NCBI GenBank assembly: GCA_013397435.1
Contig: VZRG01000270.1
Span: 62,001 to 126,000, forward strand
DNA from: Erythrocercus mccallii
Lineage: Eukaryota > Chordata > Aves > Passeriformes > Dicruridae
DNA: 64,000 nt
Reading direction: 5' to 3'
A model generated the notes under the pieces. It saw only the letters and a program-made list of their open reading frames with translations. It searched no databases and was not told the DNA's origin. A program made the position numbers and the translations under genes. Shown one piece after another: positions 40,096 through 52,842 of the stretch; within the stretch, counting starts at the first letter, position 1; each line of letters starts with the position of its first letter.

Positions 40096-42783
40096 TTAAC
40101 ATTATCTATCTTCCATGATTTGTTTTACTTGGGAGTTTTATCTTTTTCTTGTTAAAATGTAAAATAGAATTAAACCCTTGTTTTCACATTAACTTAGAGG
40201 TATTGGTAGTTTTTTTCAGTAATGGCCAAATTATTTTTGGCTGGAATTCTTCTAAACCTCCCTAAACAGACGTTTTCATCACTCTCTATATAAATCCTTT
40301 TACATTTTAAAGAGAGATTTTAAACAGGACTTGTCCAGTGTGTCACCAGCTTTTTGAGAAAGCTTGTGTCTCCTGCTGCTCTGCTGGATGGAGCTGGGTA
40401 GCTGCCAGTGTTGCATATGAAAGAAACAAATCTCACCAGGAATCTTGAAGCTTCCAGACAGACAGAGCAGGTAGCAGAGTAAATCCTCTAAGGATATTTT
40501 AATAATACATTTGCTTAATAAAAAAAAAGAAAAAAGTCCTGAGATTGTGAGCTTTCTGAAATAGTTTGTTCTTTCTGGAACTTTGCTTTTATTAATAACT
40601 GATAATTGTGACTTTTCTTGGCAACCTGACCCTTGTGAATCTGCAGTGTTCTAGGAAAGTCTTCAATTGAATAAGACCAGGTCTTTAATACAGCAGTTTT
40701 TAAACTGTAACACTGATGCATTCCTTCCTTCCCTAATTGCACCTGGGAAGATCTGGACCTTGTTGCAGCTAATAAGCTGTTCGCCCAGTACTCTAAAATA
40801 ACTAGATTGGTCACATTAAACTGCATTTTCATGGCTCACGTTTTTTCTCACCTCACTACTCCAAATGACAGGAATAATTTTATGGAGACGGCACCATTGC
40901 TTTTGTATCTTTCATGTGGAAAGATCTTGGGTTTGTTTTATATTGGAAGTGTTATGAAGCTTAGGTGTCACCTTTCTGCCACATTGCAACATTGTTAAAG
41001 CTCAAGAGTTTGTTCAGACACATGGCCGTAATGTTCTGTTCCAATGGCTACAGGGCAAGCAATTTTAAACCTGATTGTCTCTAAGATCACAAAAAAGTAG
41101 GTGTAAAGAACAGCAGAGGATACTAAACTTTGGGGATCAATTTTGTTATTTCTGGGTTTTTCTGAACTATAGATAAAGTCATGTATAGTCAGCAAATCCA
41201 AACCACTAATATTAGGAGGTAATCACAGAGTAAATTTTAGGTACGAACACAGAGGACAATTTCCCACATCTCCAGCTGAGGGTGGGCAAAGGCAGAACCA
41301 TCAAGCCTTGGCCTCCTGGTTCCTCCTTCAACACATTCTCAAAGCCACCATTCTTCCTCACCCATTTGCTGTGTGAAGCTGTAATTGTTTTGCCATCTTC
41401 TTGCTCCACATTACATTTTGTTGACTCAGCCATAAGGGGAAGAAAGAAACTCAAATGCTTAGCTGAAGCCTTGGGACTACTACCTTTTTTGGGTCCTGTG
41501 ATGAAAGGACTCCCACCCAGTGGTATATTCCCCTCTTCTGGCCATGAACGTTTTGTTTTTCTTGACTATCAGCCAAATTATGATTCTTACTAGGGGGAAC
41601 AGGGATCATCTGAAACCTGTTTCTTTATTAATCTTGATTTTGAAAACTTTGGGTAGAAGACTGAGGGAGAGGTAAAGTGCACACTGCTGAAGGAAGAAAG
41701 TAAACTTATAAACCGCTTTTAAAGCATCCTCTAGAAAGATTCTTGTTGAGGTAATATTTTGCATTTGAACAATGGGCTAATAACATTTTTAATATAGCCA
41801 GCTTTGTAGTGGTCCAACCCCAAATACATTAAGGATAGATAAATCTCTTTAACACCTTATCTACATCTCAGAGTCTTGTAGGCAACTTAGCACTGTCCTG
41901 TCACCATGGGAATAAGGTCCTTGTACATATCTATTTTAACGTGAAGTGTCACGTGTTTTTTTAGTCCTCTTTTCTTTCCCTTCTTTCTTACATCAGTGAC
42001 AGCATTGTTTAGGGAAATAACAGTGCATCACCCTTGCGTCTGAAATTTTACAGTTATGGAAGTCATGCATCTCACTCAGAAGATGAAACATCACAGTCCA
42101 CTTACAGGGTGAATTCCAAAGATTTTCAGAATTACTGTTACAGCAGTTGTAAATGAGGGTTTTAGCTGACATCTCTATCAATTAATATGATTCATGTTCT
42201 TGTAAAAAAATTAGAATTTAAATGAAATAAAGAATTATCCTCACGGTTTTTGAGACACAGAGAGTAGAACTTAGCACTCTACTAAATATCAGATTTTCTA
42301 AAATCTTCACTACAATAGTAAGAAAAGTCATTATTCTTTAAAAAGAATACAGGAATTGTGGCCTCTTTATCTTTTCCTGTGCAGCACAAAAATGTATTCA
42401 GTTTAATGGAATGCCATAACGCACTCTAAACTGTCAGATTTCTAAATATGAGCCATACATCATGACAGTGCAGAACAATGTGTTTTGTACCAAAGCAGTT
42501 CTATTAGAGAAGGTAAAAAAATATGTTAATCCTACCTTGATCATCAGGGACCCATATGAATTTGCATTATTCTGTTAACCTTGAAATGAGTAGGTGATAC
42601 AATTTTTTAATTTTTTAAAGACAAATCTGTTCAACTACAAACAATATCTTTCTTTGATAATATTATTAATGACTTCATAGACATCAGTAATTATTATTCG
42701 CACATACACAAAATATTAAAAATCTCAGAGAAGCTTGTGTTACACATTATTATTTCTCTTTTGCCCAGGGGGATTTTCTAAGG

Positions 42784-42830
42784 GTTTTTTGTTGTGTGTT
42801 TGGGGGTTTTTTGGTGTTTTTGTTTGCTTT
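42784..42830 (+). repeat. T/G-rich low-complexity tract
   Basis: A tract of G and T only, with GTTGTGTGTTTGGGGG and repeated TTTTGGTG-like pieces. Confidence 0.78.
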
Positions 42831-43981
42831 CAACTTGCATTCATTTTGAGTTAGAATACTAATTTTCTATTGTATTCTATAGCTCTTAGTTTCTGTTTCC
42901 TACAGATTTCACTGAAATACAAGCCAGCGTTAGAAAATTTGGCCACAGAACTGTTACACAGATTTATAGATTATAGCATTGAATTGTCTCAAGTGTAATT
43001 TTATACTAGGAACAGCTGAAAATGCAGTTCTAAAACACATTTTAACCATTCGGGAAATTAACCTTTTAAGTGATCAACACTAATTGCATTATTAAATCCA
43101 TTTTGGGGGAGGGATATGAAGGGAAAAAAGAAAGTAATAATGTAAGATGATTACAAGTGTTACAGTGGGTAAAATTATTAACTTTTTTTTGTTGGAGTTT
43201 ATAAATTAAAATACAGCCAGGCAGATCTAATACTGCAAAACATTAGAGTAGTTAGATTTTGGTAACTAGTTATGAATTAAAAGAAATCTATTCACATATC
43301 CTCATCACGAGACATCTTGGGGAATTTGATTTGGGGTATTTTTGGGTTTTTTTGTCATAAACATACATATAACAGAAGAACTGAAGATATATATGGCTGT
43401 GGTACAGATTTAATATAGTGTAATATCTGCAGAGATTAACTGTGATGAAAAATGAAACAGATGAGGCTTAGACTCCTATAAGAGTTGAAAGCAAATTCTT
43501 CACTTTTGTGACATTAGGTGCTGTATTGTTGCTATTTCTTTCTTGTCTTCAACTGATCTTAAAAAAATAAAAAAAAAACAGTTTGAAAGCAGAAGCTTGG
43601 TAATGGCTGTATGATTAATGACAATGAGCTACAGATCAGTTTTTTAAAATAGTCATGAAACCATCTATACTTTAGATTTAATAAAGAAATAGATTTTTTT
43701 AAAAAGAATTGTGGAGTAATTTATATTTTGGGATTTGACAAATTTAATTCCTTATGAAAAGTCCAAGAGTGACCACTTGTAAAACATAACTTATTCTTCA
43801 GTGTGAGTTCAACACGAACTTCATCAGACCTGACCCTCTTTTTATTGCATCTGCACTGTGATCATCTCCGTAAACCTGGAGAAACAGGTAGTTTAACGCT
43901 ACATTAAAGAGTGATAATTACCTCAGTTTCACAGTTGAAAAAGAAACAAAGTGCTTGAAGGTGCCTGTGTGCTGGCACTGT

Positions 43982-44009
43982 GTACTAATGCTGTGTCCTG
44001 CATTAGTAC
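43982..44009. repeat. Perfect 10-bp inverted repeat with 8-base loop
   Basis: GTACTAATGC (43982-43991) and GCATTAGTAC (44000-44009) flank TGTGTCCT. The arms contain the homeodomain-like core TAAT. The stem is too short for a typical microRNA precursor. Confidence 0.82.
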
Positions 44010-45431
44010 TCATGACTCCAATGAGAAGGAGATGAGAACTATTTCCTCTTACTCTCAGGTCTTGTTCCAAAGATCTCATGTAAAGGAAATAATGGAGTAG
44101 CGTGGCTATGAGCAGAGAGGAGAACTGGAATATTTTATCAGTAGCCCCTTATTAGGAGGGGATCAAGAAGAGTATGAAATTTCACCCTCTTCTTCTAGAA
44201 AGTCAAGTGACTCAGAAGGTTTCAGAAGAAACATGCTGGAAGAAAAGCTGTTGGACCTGCTTAGCTGAAAACATAGCTCCTTTCATCTGCCTTTAATTTG
44301 GCACTGGAGTGTATGTGGGTTTGAGAGCCAGAAAACCTGTCCTGAGGTGAGTGTGCCAGTGTTCATGATTTTTTTTTTGAGAAAAGAACAGGCTAAGCCT
44401 TCTGTTAAGACAGGGTGCTGTGACTCAGAAGTGCTGTTCCAGCACTATACCAGCAATAACCTGTGAAATAGGAGAGTCAGGTCCCTTCTTTAACTATTGA
44501 GTTTATTGTGCTCCTTCCATGTCTTTAGCAATATCCTTATTTTTAGTCCACAGAGCCATGTTTATGTACAGTGCCTAATTTTCTTCTTCTGTTGCCTTTA
44601 TTTCACCTGATAGAAATTAAACAGAAATCACAAAGAGAGTCCCTCAGAGTGCCTCAGATTTCACTAAGAAATTTCACTATTTCAGATTTCACTGTTCAGA
44701 AATACACTGGAATTTAATGTTGGGGAATAATCAGGAATGACATTCTGACTTAATGAGATGACTAGTACAGATGTGGAAACAAATGGTTAGCTTTGTACCA
44801 TGACATATTTAGGCTGGAAATTTTAACTTTTCTAGCCATCAGACCAGTGAGATTCTGAAACAGCCTTTAGATGAAAGTAGTGGGAGACATAATCCGATTT
44901 TAAGATGGAGTGTGGACATTCTTTTGGGAGGAATGACATCACATAGTCTTCTTAGATGGAAGGTGACTGGATGCAGTGATCTCAAAGTACCCTTCCACTC
45001 CTACCTTCTTAATTAGGAAAATAGATTTTTTTTATTTTCTCTGGTTTCTCAGAAACATTTCACCTGTAATTTGATGGTGGTATGTTTTATTGCTTAAGAG
45101 AGTCTGAATGTAGAAAAGAAAAAATATTGTTTAGATTACACAAGTCTGGTAATTGATATGTGATCTGGAGATGATGAAATCACTATGTGTAGGGTAGAGA
45201 AACAAGGAGGACTCTGTTCACATGGAAATGGCCGGAAGGAATGTATAAACAATTATGGCACTTTGTAATATCTGTTTTAATATCGATGTCAAGACTGATA
45301 AAGCATAGAGTAAGTGTTGTTTCATTGGATAGAGTAAATTTAGAAGACAAGCAAAGACTTATCCCCAGTTTGTTTACTTTTAAATTAATGTTACATTTGT
45401 TAACCTTTTAGAATCTGTACGTTCTGCATCA

Positions 45432-45479
45432 TTGACTGCATTTTGACTTCACCATTTGACTGTATTCTGACTTCACCAT
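45432..45479 (+). repeat. Tandem duplication, two 24-bp units
   Basis: Units 45432-45455 and 45456-45479 read TTGACTG(C/T)ATT(T/C)TGACTT with the shared ending CACCAT. They differ at two positions. A weak third partial copy (TTTTTCACC) follows. Confidence 0.85.
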
Positions 45480-47289
45480 TTTTTCACCAAAACGCTTCTT
45501 TGCAATTTGTGGGAGGACAAATCATGTCATAGTGAGTAAAACAAGTACTTGGAAATACTGCTTTACATTGGTACTACAGTTAAATGAGTTCAAATTAGAT
45601 TTTTTTTTTTTGCTAATATATCATCAGTGGTTCAAACCCAGAAGGCAAATTTATGATCTTTAATAGTAACTGGTCTTACAATGCATTTTAATCAAGTTTT
45701 GCCTTTGTGTTGCACAAAAACTAGTTGCTCAAAGATTTTTCTGCTACAGATAATGGTAGTGTAGTCTTATGTAGTGTCAACATTCAAGGGACTCTTTGGA
45801 AGATTGTGTTTATCCTAGCTTAATGTTAAAACTTCTGCTCTCATATCCTGTGCTGCTAACGACTCAGCATCTTCCTGGAGGTGAAACAAGAAGATGCCAG
45901 TCATAATCAAGATGTGAAAATGAAGTTTGGAATCGTATTATAAGAAGGTGCTTTGCAATGGTTCATTAACTTGCTCTATGAAATGAAACCTCTGGAGAAG
46001 GGCCTTTGAGATTACAGATTATAAGTAATGACATAATTGCCTGATTATGGAGAAATATGATCAAGTTTTTAAAATGTGCTTTCTCTGAATGCTTCAGGTG
46101 CTGGATGCCCACTGATTGATGCCCATGATTTTCAGCAGTGATTATTGTGAGGAGCTATTTCTTTGAATGGGTCAAGAAGGAAGTTGTGGTGATAGGACAT
46201 GAGTTCATGTTGCACCAAGTTGCTCAGTCAGGCTTCATGGGCACAACAAAGCAGACACCTACCAGACTTCTTGTCAAAATTATTTTACTGCATAACTGAA
46301 ATGCCATTGGACTTGTAGGAAGTTGACATCTCTGAAAATCATGATGTGAGTTACAAAAAACTAGTAATTGAAAATTAGAAGCTACTTCTAGAAATTTGGG
46401 CATTGGCATAAATTGCTTATATGCATTCTTTTTTAATTATTATTTTATATCATTACTTGAAGCTTAGATAGAAAGGAAAATGAATTTCTTCATTGCTGAT
46501 AATAGTTAATTTATCAAAAAAGTAGAGCTCTGAAAGGAATTGCTTTTAAAACATTGTGGATTTTGAATCTATTTTTCTTCCTTTAACAAATTGATCTGTC
46601 ATTCTTGAAAGATCAGCAAAATTCCACAAAGATGTAGTCGTTTTTGTACAGCTTTGAGCATCATGAAATCGATTCTTTCATATATGTGAGTGCACATATA
46701 TATGTGATTTAATAACCTTCATTCACCTACTTACCACTCTTATTTAAAGTAACGACCTAGAAATTTTCCAGTATACATTCTCCAGTGTTTAGTTTGCTGT
46801 GTGTTGTTAGTTAGTTGGCAATGTTAAATTACACAAGTGTTTGACTTATGGTCACTGTAGCTACACTTCTTTAAACTGTTTCTTTTCACCTATCATACTG
46901 AGTTATAATGGGGAGCATTATTACTGGAACTGGATACCTGCAGTGTGAATCCAAATGTTGAAAGAAGTGCTAAGGATAATTCAGAAGATAGTTCTTTCTG
47001 ACTCTATTATGTTGCACTCATTGTCCCTTGTGGGAAAAAAATAATTTTGCAATTGGATTTGTTGCTTTTCAAATGAAAGAAACCCCCTGAAGTCCTGTCA
47101 GCTGTAGCCTTGACACAGTTTTCAAGAGGAGAGGCGTTAACCTCAGTGTCCTAAGAAAATTCCAGTTTGAATAATTGTCTCACATCCATGTCGCTCCCCC
47201 TGTAGCTTCAGTTGTATTAGCTATTCATTTCCTGTCCCAAATCTTTGTGTAGCATTTCCATGTGCTCGGTAAGAGGTTCCACATTTCAC

Positions 47290-48370
47290 CCTAGAGCAAA
47301 CTGTAATCGTCTTTCTTTGTCTATCCCCACATACAGACACAGAATAATTGTGAAACCCTTTTCAGGCTCATAGAGAAGCTAGCCAAAGGCCAACTGCATT
47401 AACTAAATTAAGATAAAATTCTAGATCCAGCACAATCAGAATTTAAAGCGGGACTTAAAATGGTTTTAGTGGCATATGTAATCTGCTCCTGTCAGTGGAG
47501 ACAGTACAGACATCTATTCTCATCACTTTAGACATATCTGAATCATTTAACACAGTTGATCATGAGATAGTACTTTCTTGCTTGAGAGAGGTCACAGGAT
47601 CCAAAGTAATACACTAAAATGGTTGGCATTATTCCCAGACAAAACATCCAACCAGCAGTCAGGGCAGACTGCCTTTCCGTTCTTCATTCCGGTGTCTTTC
47701 AAGAATCAGTTTTATTGCTAACTCTTTTTGGCATCTATATTCAGCTACTGTGTGAACAGGTCAGATGGTATGCTTGAGAAATATGCAGATCACATACATT
47801 TCCTTTTGTCCTTTGAGGCCTGTAACCATTCCAGTTTCACTGTAGTGGCAATGATTGCGAAAACCAGCACAGAAATAGTTGTTTGAAACTGAACCTGAAT
47901 GAGGCAGGCAGAAAAAAATGACAAGTCAGTGAGATTCTGGGCCCAAAGTAGGATCTTCTGGGGAGCATTAGATACTGTTTTTTCATCAATGTATTCCATA
48001 ATTTAATAGTACTTCTGTGTTGACGCTAAAGCTGCTAGTGAGCGGCATCTAGTAAATAAAACTCCATCTTCCCTCTTTGCATGAGAGTTGACCTCATCCT
48101 GCTGGATGCTGGGCTGTATGTAGTTATTCTTGCATTTCTTCTTCTCCATTGGATGATAGGAGCACAGCATACCTGAGCATAAAGCTCTTGCTGGCCAGGG
48201 AAAGTTATCTAGTACAAAAGGTTGCAGCAGCTCAGACCACCAGGAACACGTGAGACTGCCTTACACTGGCTTTTCAGAGAATTAGGCTTAACTGCAGTCT
48301 CTGTTCTTATCTTCAAGACTCTCTGGCCTGGGCCCAGATATCTAAAAGGCTATCTGAAGTTTCAGTGCTT
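47290..48370 (+). mobile_element. Ancient L2-like LINE reverse transcriptase relic
   Basis: A decayed non-LTR retrotransposon in sense orientation, with the reverse-transcriptase blocks in the correct order but split by stops and frameshifts. In order it reads LIEKLAKGQLH (near 47368), ILDPAQSEFKAGLKMVLVA (near 47418), LDISESFNTVDHEIVLSCL (near 47530; L2 consensus is close to LDLSAAFDTVDHEILL), GVFQESVLLLTLFGIYIQLL (near 47692; GVPQGSVLGPLLFNIY in families), a YADH catalytic-box relic followed by a LSF-like segment (near 47781), a LKLN segment (near 47887) and an EHV...LHWLF...LIFKTL...GPRYLK-like tail (near 48250-48350). The QSGFR-type and HWLP-type blocks favour L2 over CR1. The second aspartate of the catalytic YADD is replaced. 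Confidence 0.72.
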
Positions 48371-49742
48371 GATAGTTTCACTGCTGGAAGTTCTTCAGTA
48401 GATTTCTTCACAGAAAATACAAGGCTTATCTGTAGGAGAGAGCATACAGCAGTACAGTTTGCATCAAAGTCTCTGAGTTAATTCCCTTGGAATCTGATGA
48501 CTATCAAAATATTGCTTTATTTCTCTGTGTGATGCAAATTTCTTGGACTTGTTTCTATCTTGATAGTTGCACAGAAACAGCCATAAGCAGAACAAAAAAG
48601 GATTTTGAAGCTTAGGTGTTCAGTTACTCACTTTCCTCCTGCTTGAGAAAGGATGAGGAATGTATATTATATTTATATGCTTCTGTGTTTGTAAATATCC
48701 CTGACTTATAAACTGATAGAGCTCAAAGAACTCCAGTGAAAATGGGCCAAATTATTAACAAATTACTATATAGATGAGAAATCATTGTTATGAGAACTTG
48801 ATATATCATAGGCTTTTTTTCTAAAGAAGCTGCTAGATTAGTTTTTTCCAAGCCACATAGATAATAGTGCAATATCTACACTAAAGTTAAATACTAAAAT
48901 TATGAAATAAATGTTGTGTTTTTTTTTAGTATTATTCCTTACTGTCAGCCAGCAGGCAGGGATGCTGGCTACTAAAAAAAAGAAAACCCAATTTATTTGT
49001 GTACTATGCTGGATATTGATCTTGGTTTTAAAATTCTTCATAATTTTTTTTGTTTGTTTTGTTTTACAAAAACATGTTTCTTCATTATTCTTTGACAGAT
49101 GCTAGTACTACTTCTTTTAGAGAAACTGAAGCTACAGAAGGTAGTAAAGTGGTTTATGTGTATGTGCCTCTGCGCGTAACTTCATAATACTTGGTTTATT
49201 TCTGGCATTCATGTCTCTCACAATTAGTTATATTATTGAGATTATTTGTAATGTTTCTTCAGCCAAAAATGTGAAAGGAAAGATAGGTATTTTTCACAGT
49301 TTAATTGTATTAACTTGTTAGATACAACCACAGTAAATACTAGATTGCAATGTGTAATCTCTAGGAAGAACTGTTGGGTGATTAATTTAGTTGATAGATA
49401 CATTTTCCAGTGACATGTTTGTATTTCTGCAGATAGTCAAGTCATTGCTAAGTGAAACAGAAAAAATAAAATATACAAACCTACATCGTTATGCAGAGTC
49501 TGGATACCTTTCTCATGACTGTTTTGTGTTTTTTAATTTCACCAGCTGAACAAATTTTCTGGCTTTCCTAAATACTAGGCTTTAATAGTAGACTCAGACC
49601 AAAATCAGGAGAAAGCTGTATCAAAAAAGCCCAGAAGTCTCTGATGTGGTGTCTAAGCTGTTAATTGCTTGCCACATTTACTTAAAGCACATTCCTGAGT
49701 GACATTCTTTTTAATTAGTAGAAATTATTAGATGTAGCAGGA

Positions 49743-49766
49743 TTTTTTTTCTTTTTTTTTTTTTTT
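49743..49766 (+). repeat. T-rich run
   Basis: Two T-runs of 8 and 15 separated by one C. Simple repeat. Confidence 0.88.
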
Positions 49767-50840
49767 CATTTCTGTAAGGAATATATGTACCAGAAAAGAA
49801 GAAGGTGTAATATCAAAAATAAAACTTAACTTTATTGAACAGAAAGGTATTTAGTTGTAAAGGAATACTTTGCAACTAAATGGGTCTGATGTCTCTTTAG
49901 TATGAAAATTTTTGCATTCCTGTATTCACTTCAATAAAATTAGTCTTGGGATTTCAGCAAAAATTAAGAGAAGCATCATCACCTTTTCATCCTTCTTGAG
50001 CTTCCACTTGGATTTCTTTGAATTTGAAACCACAGTCTATTCATTGATTATTTTGATGGTTTCTGACTTCTTATGTTACTACAACTGTTTAAAAGCCTTA
50101 ACTGGGGTAAGGAGTTGTTCTGGTCATGCCTCTAAGACAACACTGTACAAACCAGCTGATGGATTGAATCAGCTGATCTTTCGAGTTAAATGGACTTGTA
50201 TCCATTATTTCCAAACTGTTCCTAAAAGTGTAAGATTACTTCAGGACTCTGGCATGTGCAGTTGACGACTCTCAGAAGGAGCAGTGTACAGGCCCTAGCA
50301 GGAATAGCAGGAAACACATACTTGAATTTCTAATGGCTAGGGTTATTCTTCTCCTCTGGCTCAGCCATTGTGGTATCCATATTTCACAATAGCCACTCAA
50401 GCTTTCATGGTGACAGAACTGGACTGCCCCACACCTTCTGTCAGCTTCCCAGTGGAGGAGGGGAAAGTGATAAGCACTGGCTTTGTGCAGTGCTATTTCA
50501 GACTTGGTCCATTGTATTGCTTATTGCACAGTGGCAGGTGTCTTCTCATTGCCACATGAACTTTCTAAAATTATTTTGACAAGTTCAAGCAAGAGCCACA
50601 TTCACAGTGTTTCTCTGCCATTTCTTGAGGACTTTTATTTCTTTGCTTAAGAAGATCTGACTCTTCAAAGGCAAGAAGAGTTTAACAGATTGAGAGCTAG
50701 ATCTCTGCCTGATACAAAGGGATATACACAGCTATGACTTGAGAGTGTGCTGTACAGGTGGAAGTCAGTGCAAAGTGGTAGCACATCCAGGATTCTGGTA
50801 GCATGTTGTCTGCACTGATCCTACAGGTATTCCTCCTCAC

Positions 50841-50900
50841 AAAAAAAAACCAAACCAAACCAAACCAAACCAAAACAAAACAAAACAAAACAAAAAAACA
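50841..50900 (+). repeat. (AAACC)n and (AAAAC)n microsatellite
   Basis: After an A-run there are about four CCAAA units, then about five CAAAA units. This is the complement of the T/G-rich type. The open frames over it on the minus strand are repetitive Phe/Gly/Trp products and not genes. Confidence 0.93.
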
Positions 50901-52829
50901 ACTGGGGGAGCATTCTTTGTTTTCATGAAAGGCTCTGAAAAACTATGGCTATCATCCCAATGTAATTGCCACTCTGGGTTTGCAAAGCAGTGCTTTGGGA
51001 GTAGGCTGACAAAACACCAGCCTTGCCTGCCTCCAGGCTGGGCAGAGGGACCAGGAGCTATTTGTAGCTGCTTCTGCACAATGGTCGGGTCACAGTCACG
51101 TAGGCATTTGCAAGGTCTCTGCAAAAGGCAATGGGAAGGTTTATCAGCTCCAGAGTTACATTTTATTTATCTGTGCTTTTTGCACCAAGTTCGTGCCATA
51201 GGATTTTGTGGGTTTGAGGCAGACTATAAATAGATGGTTCCTTTTTTTCTAAATATATTCATCAGAGAAAATAGAAAAGTGAAGGGCCACCTGGAGTTAA
51301 GATTTTAATATTTCAGTTGTTACAAACCAACTCCAAAAACAATATTTTTTTTCCCCGGCAGATTTGGTGTGAAAATGTTTAGTTGAGCAGATGGAGCCAC
51401 AGCTGGTAGTGTACATGTTTATCGGGATAGTTGGCATTTAGCTGCATCCAAAACTGATGCCAGGCTTGAAGATGCTAAAAAGCAGGAATGATTGGAAATG
51501 GAGAGGGTGCTTCATCAGATCAACTTTATTACTGTGGTCTTGTAAAAATAAATTTAATCCAGCAGGAAGTTAAAGATTTAAAAATAAATCTAGAAAAAAA
51601 AAGTCAAAACAGGTAAACATTTGCTATTATTGTACTTTAACAAATAGCCTGAGGAGTGCAGAACATAACCCAGAACGTATTGATGTTTAAGGCCTAGTTA
51701 GCAAATAACACGCATCTGCTGATGTTTAATTACCATGTATGCTTTGCTGGCAGATTTCAGAATCTGTATAGTTCATGTTTACCAATGTAGTCTCTTGTTT
51801 CACACATGAGAACATTCAGCTGGAAGTTTGAGAGAGCAGAGGGCATATGAATGGTAGTGAGGAACCAAGATGGAACAGATATGTGTAGACAGTAATGATT
51901 TTACAGTTGTGTCTAATGCACACAATGAGGTTTGATGTCCTGTTGTGCCAGGCACTGTGCAAACAGTGGGAGAGAGTCCCACTGCCAGGGAGTCTTAAAG
52001 GAAGAAAACTAATTCAGAGACCAAAAATCTTCAAAAATCTTTCTAACAAGCATTTCAGATTGAATCTCCTTAGAACAAGCTTAATATGAATGAGGGACAG
52101 AAGTATACTCTTTCTATGTCCTGGCCATGCAGCAGTCTTATAACAGTGTGGGATATTATTCTCTTCAGGTTAATAGTTTGCCACACATTTATAGCAGGGA
52201 TTAATTTGATTTCAGTGTTATTTCTAGAACTAGACTTTTTTAAGGATAAAGTTTCATAATTGCTTTTTTCCACCATATTTTTTTCCCAGAACAATTGTTT
52301 TTCCTGTGCAAGTTTTTCCCAAAAAAATGTAAATGCACCTTGAGCTGTAAAGAAAAGTGGAACATGTTTCTTTCTTTTCCATAATACATAACATTTGATA
52401 ACAGTGGCATGGCAGAGATCTGTTCCAGTGGCATTCCTGTACAAATGGGATAACATAAAGGGAGGTGAGATTTATTCACACACATTACTATCCTGTAGGC
52501 AGCCAAGACTTTTTTCCTTATTTTTGGCATGTGATATTCTGAAGCAGACTCTTTTGTTTGTTGTCATTGCACAGGTAGCAGAGAAAAGTATCTCTCCAGG
52601 CATATAAAATGGCTGCATTCTAAATGACAGTCTAAGGGGAACCAAACTGCTTTGCTAGATGACCAGTGATGCCTGTCACCTTTTTGCCGGTGGGTTGTGA
52701 ATGTACACTGTACTGAAATGTAATGGTGCCTTCAATAACAGAGTAACAGCATGTGGCATTGTGCAAACTCTGAGCAATTCTGCTTACCTTAGGGCATCCT
52801 TGGAGTCTGCTATAATACATAAAGCTCCA

Positions 52830-52842
52830 CCCCCCCCCCCCC
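52830..52842 (+). repeat. Poly-C run of 13
   Basis: An uninterrupted run of 13 C before CAGCTGTC. Mononucleotide microsatellite. Confidence 0.92.

Larger units (their letters stand above)
40096..47289. other. Intron 5 block without recognised genes
   Basis: Contains the listed T/G tract, inverted repeat and 24-bp tandem duplication. No exon or transposon was recognised otherwise. Confidence 0.55.

Noticed and set aside
43982..44009. Possible microRNA precursor at the inverted repeat
   Set aside because: The perfect stem is only 10 bp with no extended pairing beyond it, too short for a typical precursor.
47790..47999. Minus-strand 69-codon open frame
   Set aside because: It lies antisense to the L2-like relic, where the plus-strand reading explains the sequence.
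50837..51124. Minus-strand open frame of 95 codons
   Set aside because: Its end is a Phe/Trp/Gly repeat read from the (AAACC)n microsatellite and the rest has no recognisable domain.
52070..52530. Two overlapping minus-strand frames of 96 and 128 codons
   Set aside because: They are among the longest in the window, but composition is Lys/Phe-rich and frame-independent, there is no domain, and no splice sites support an exon.
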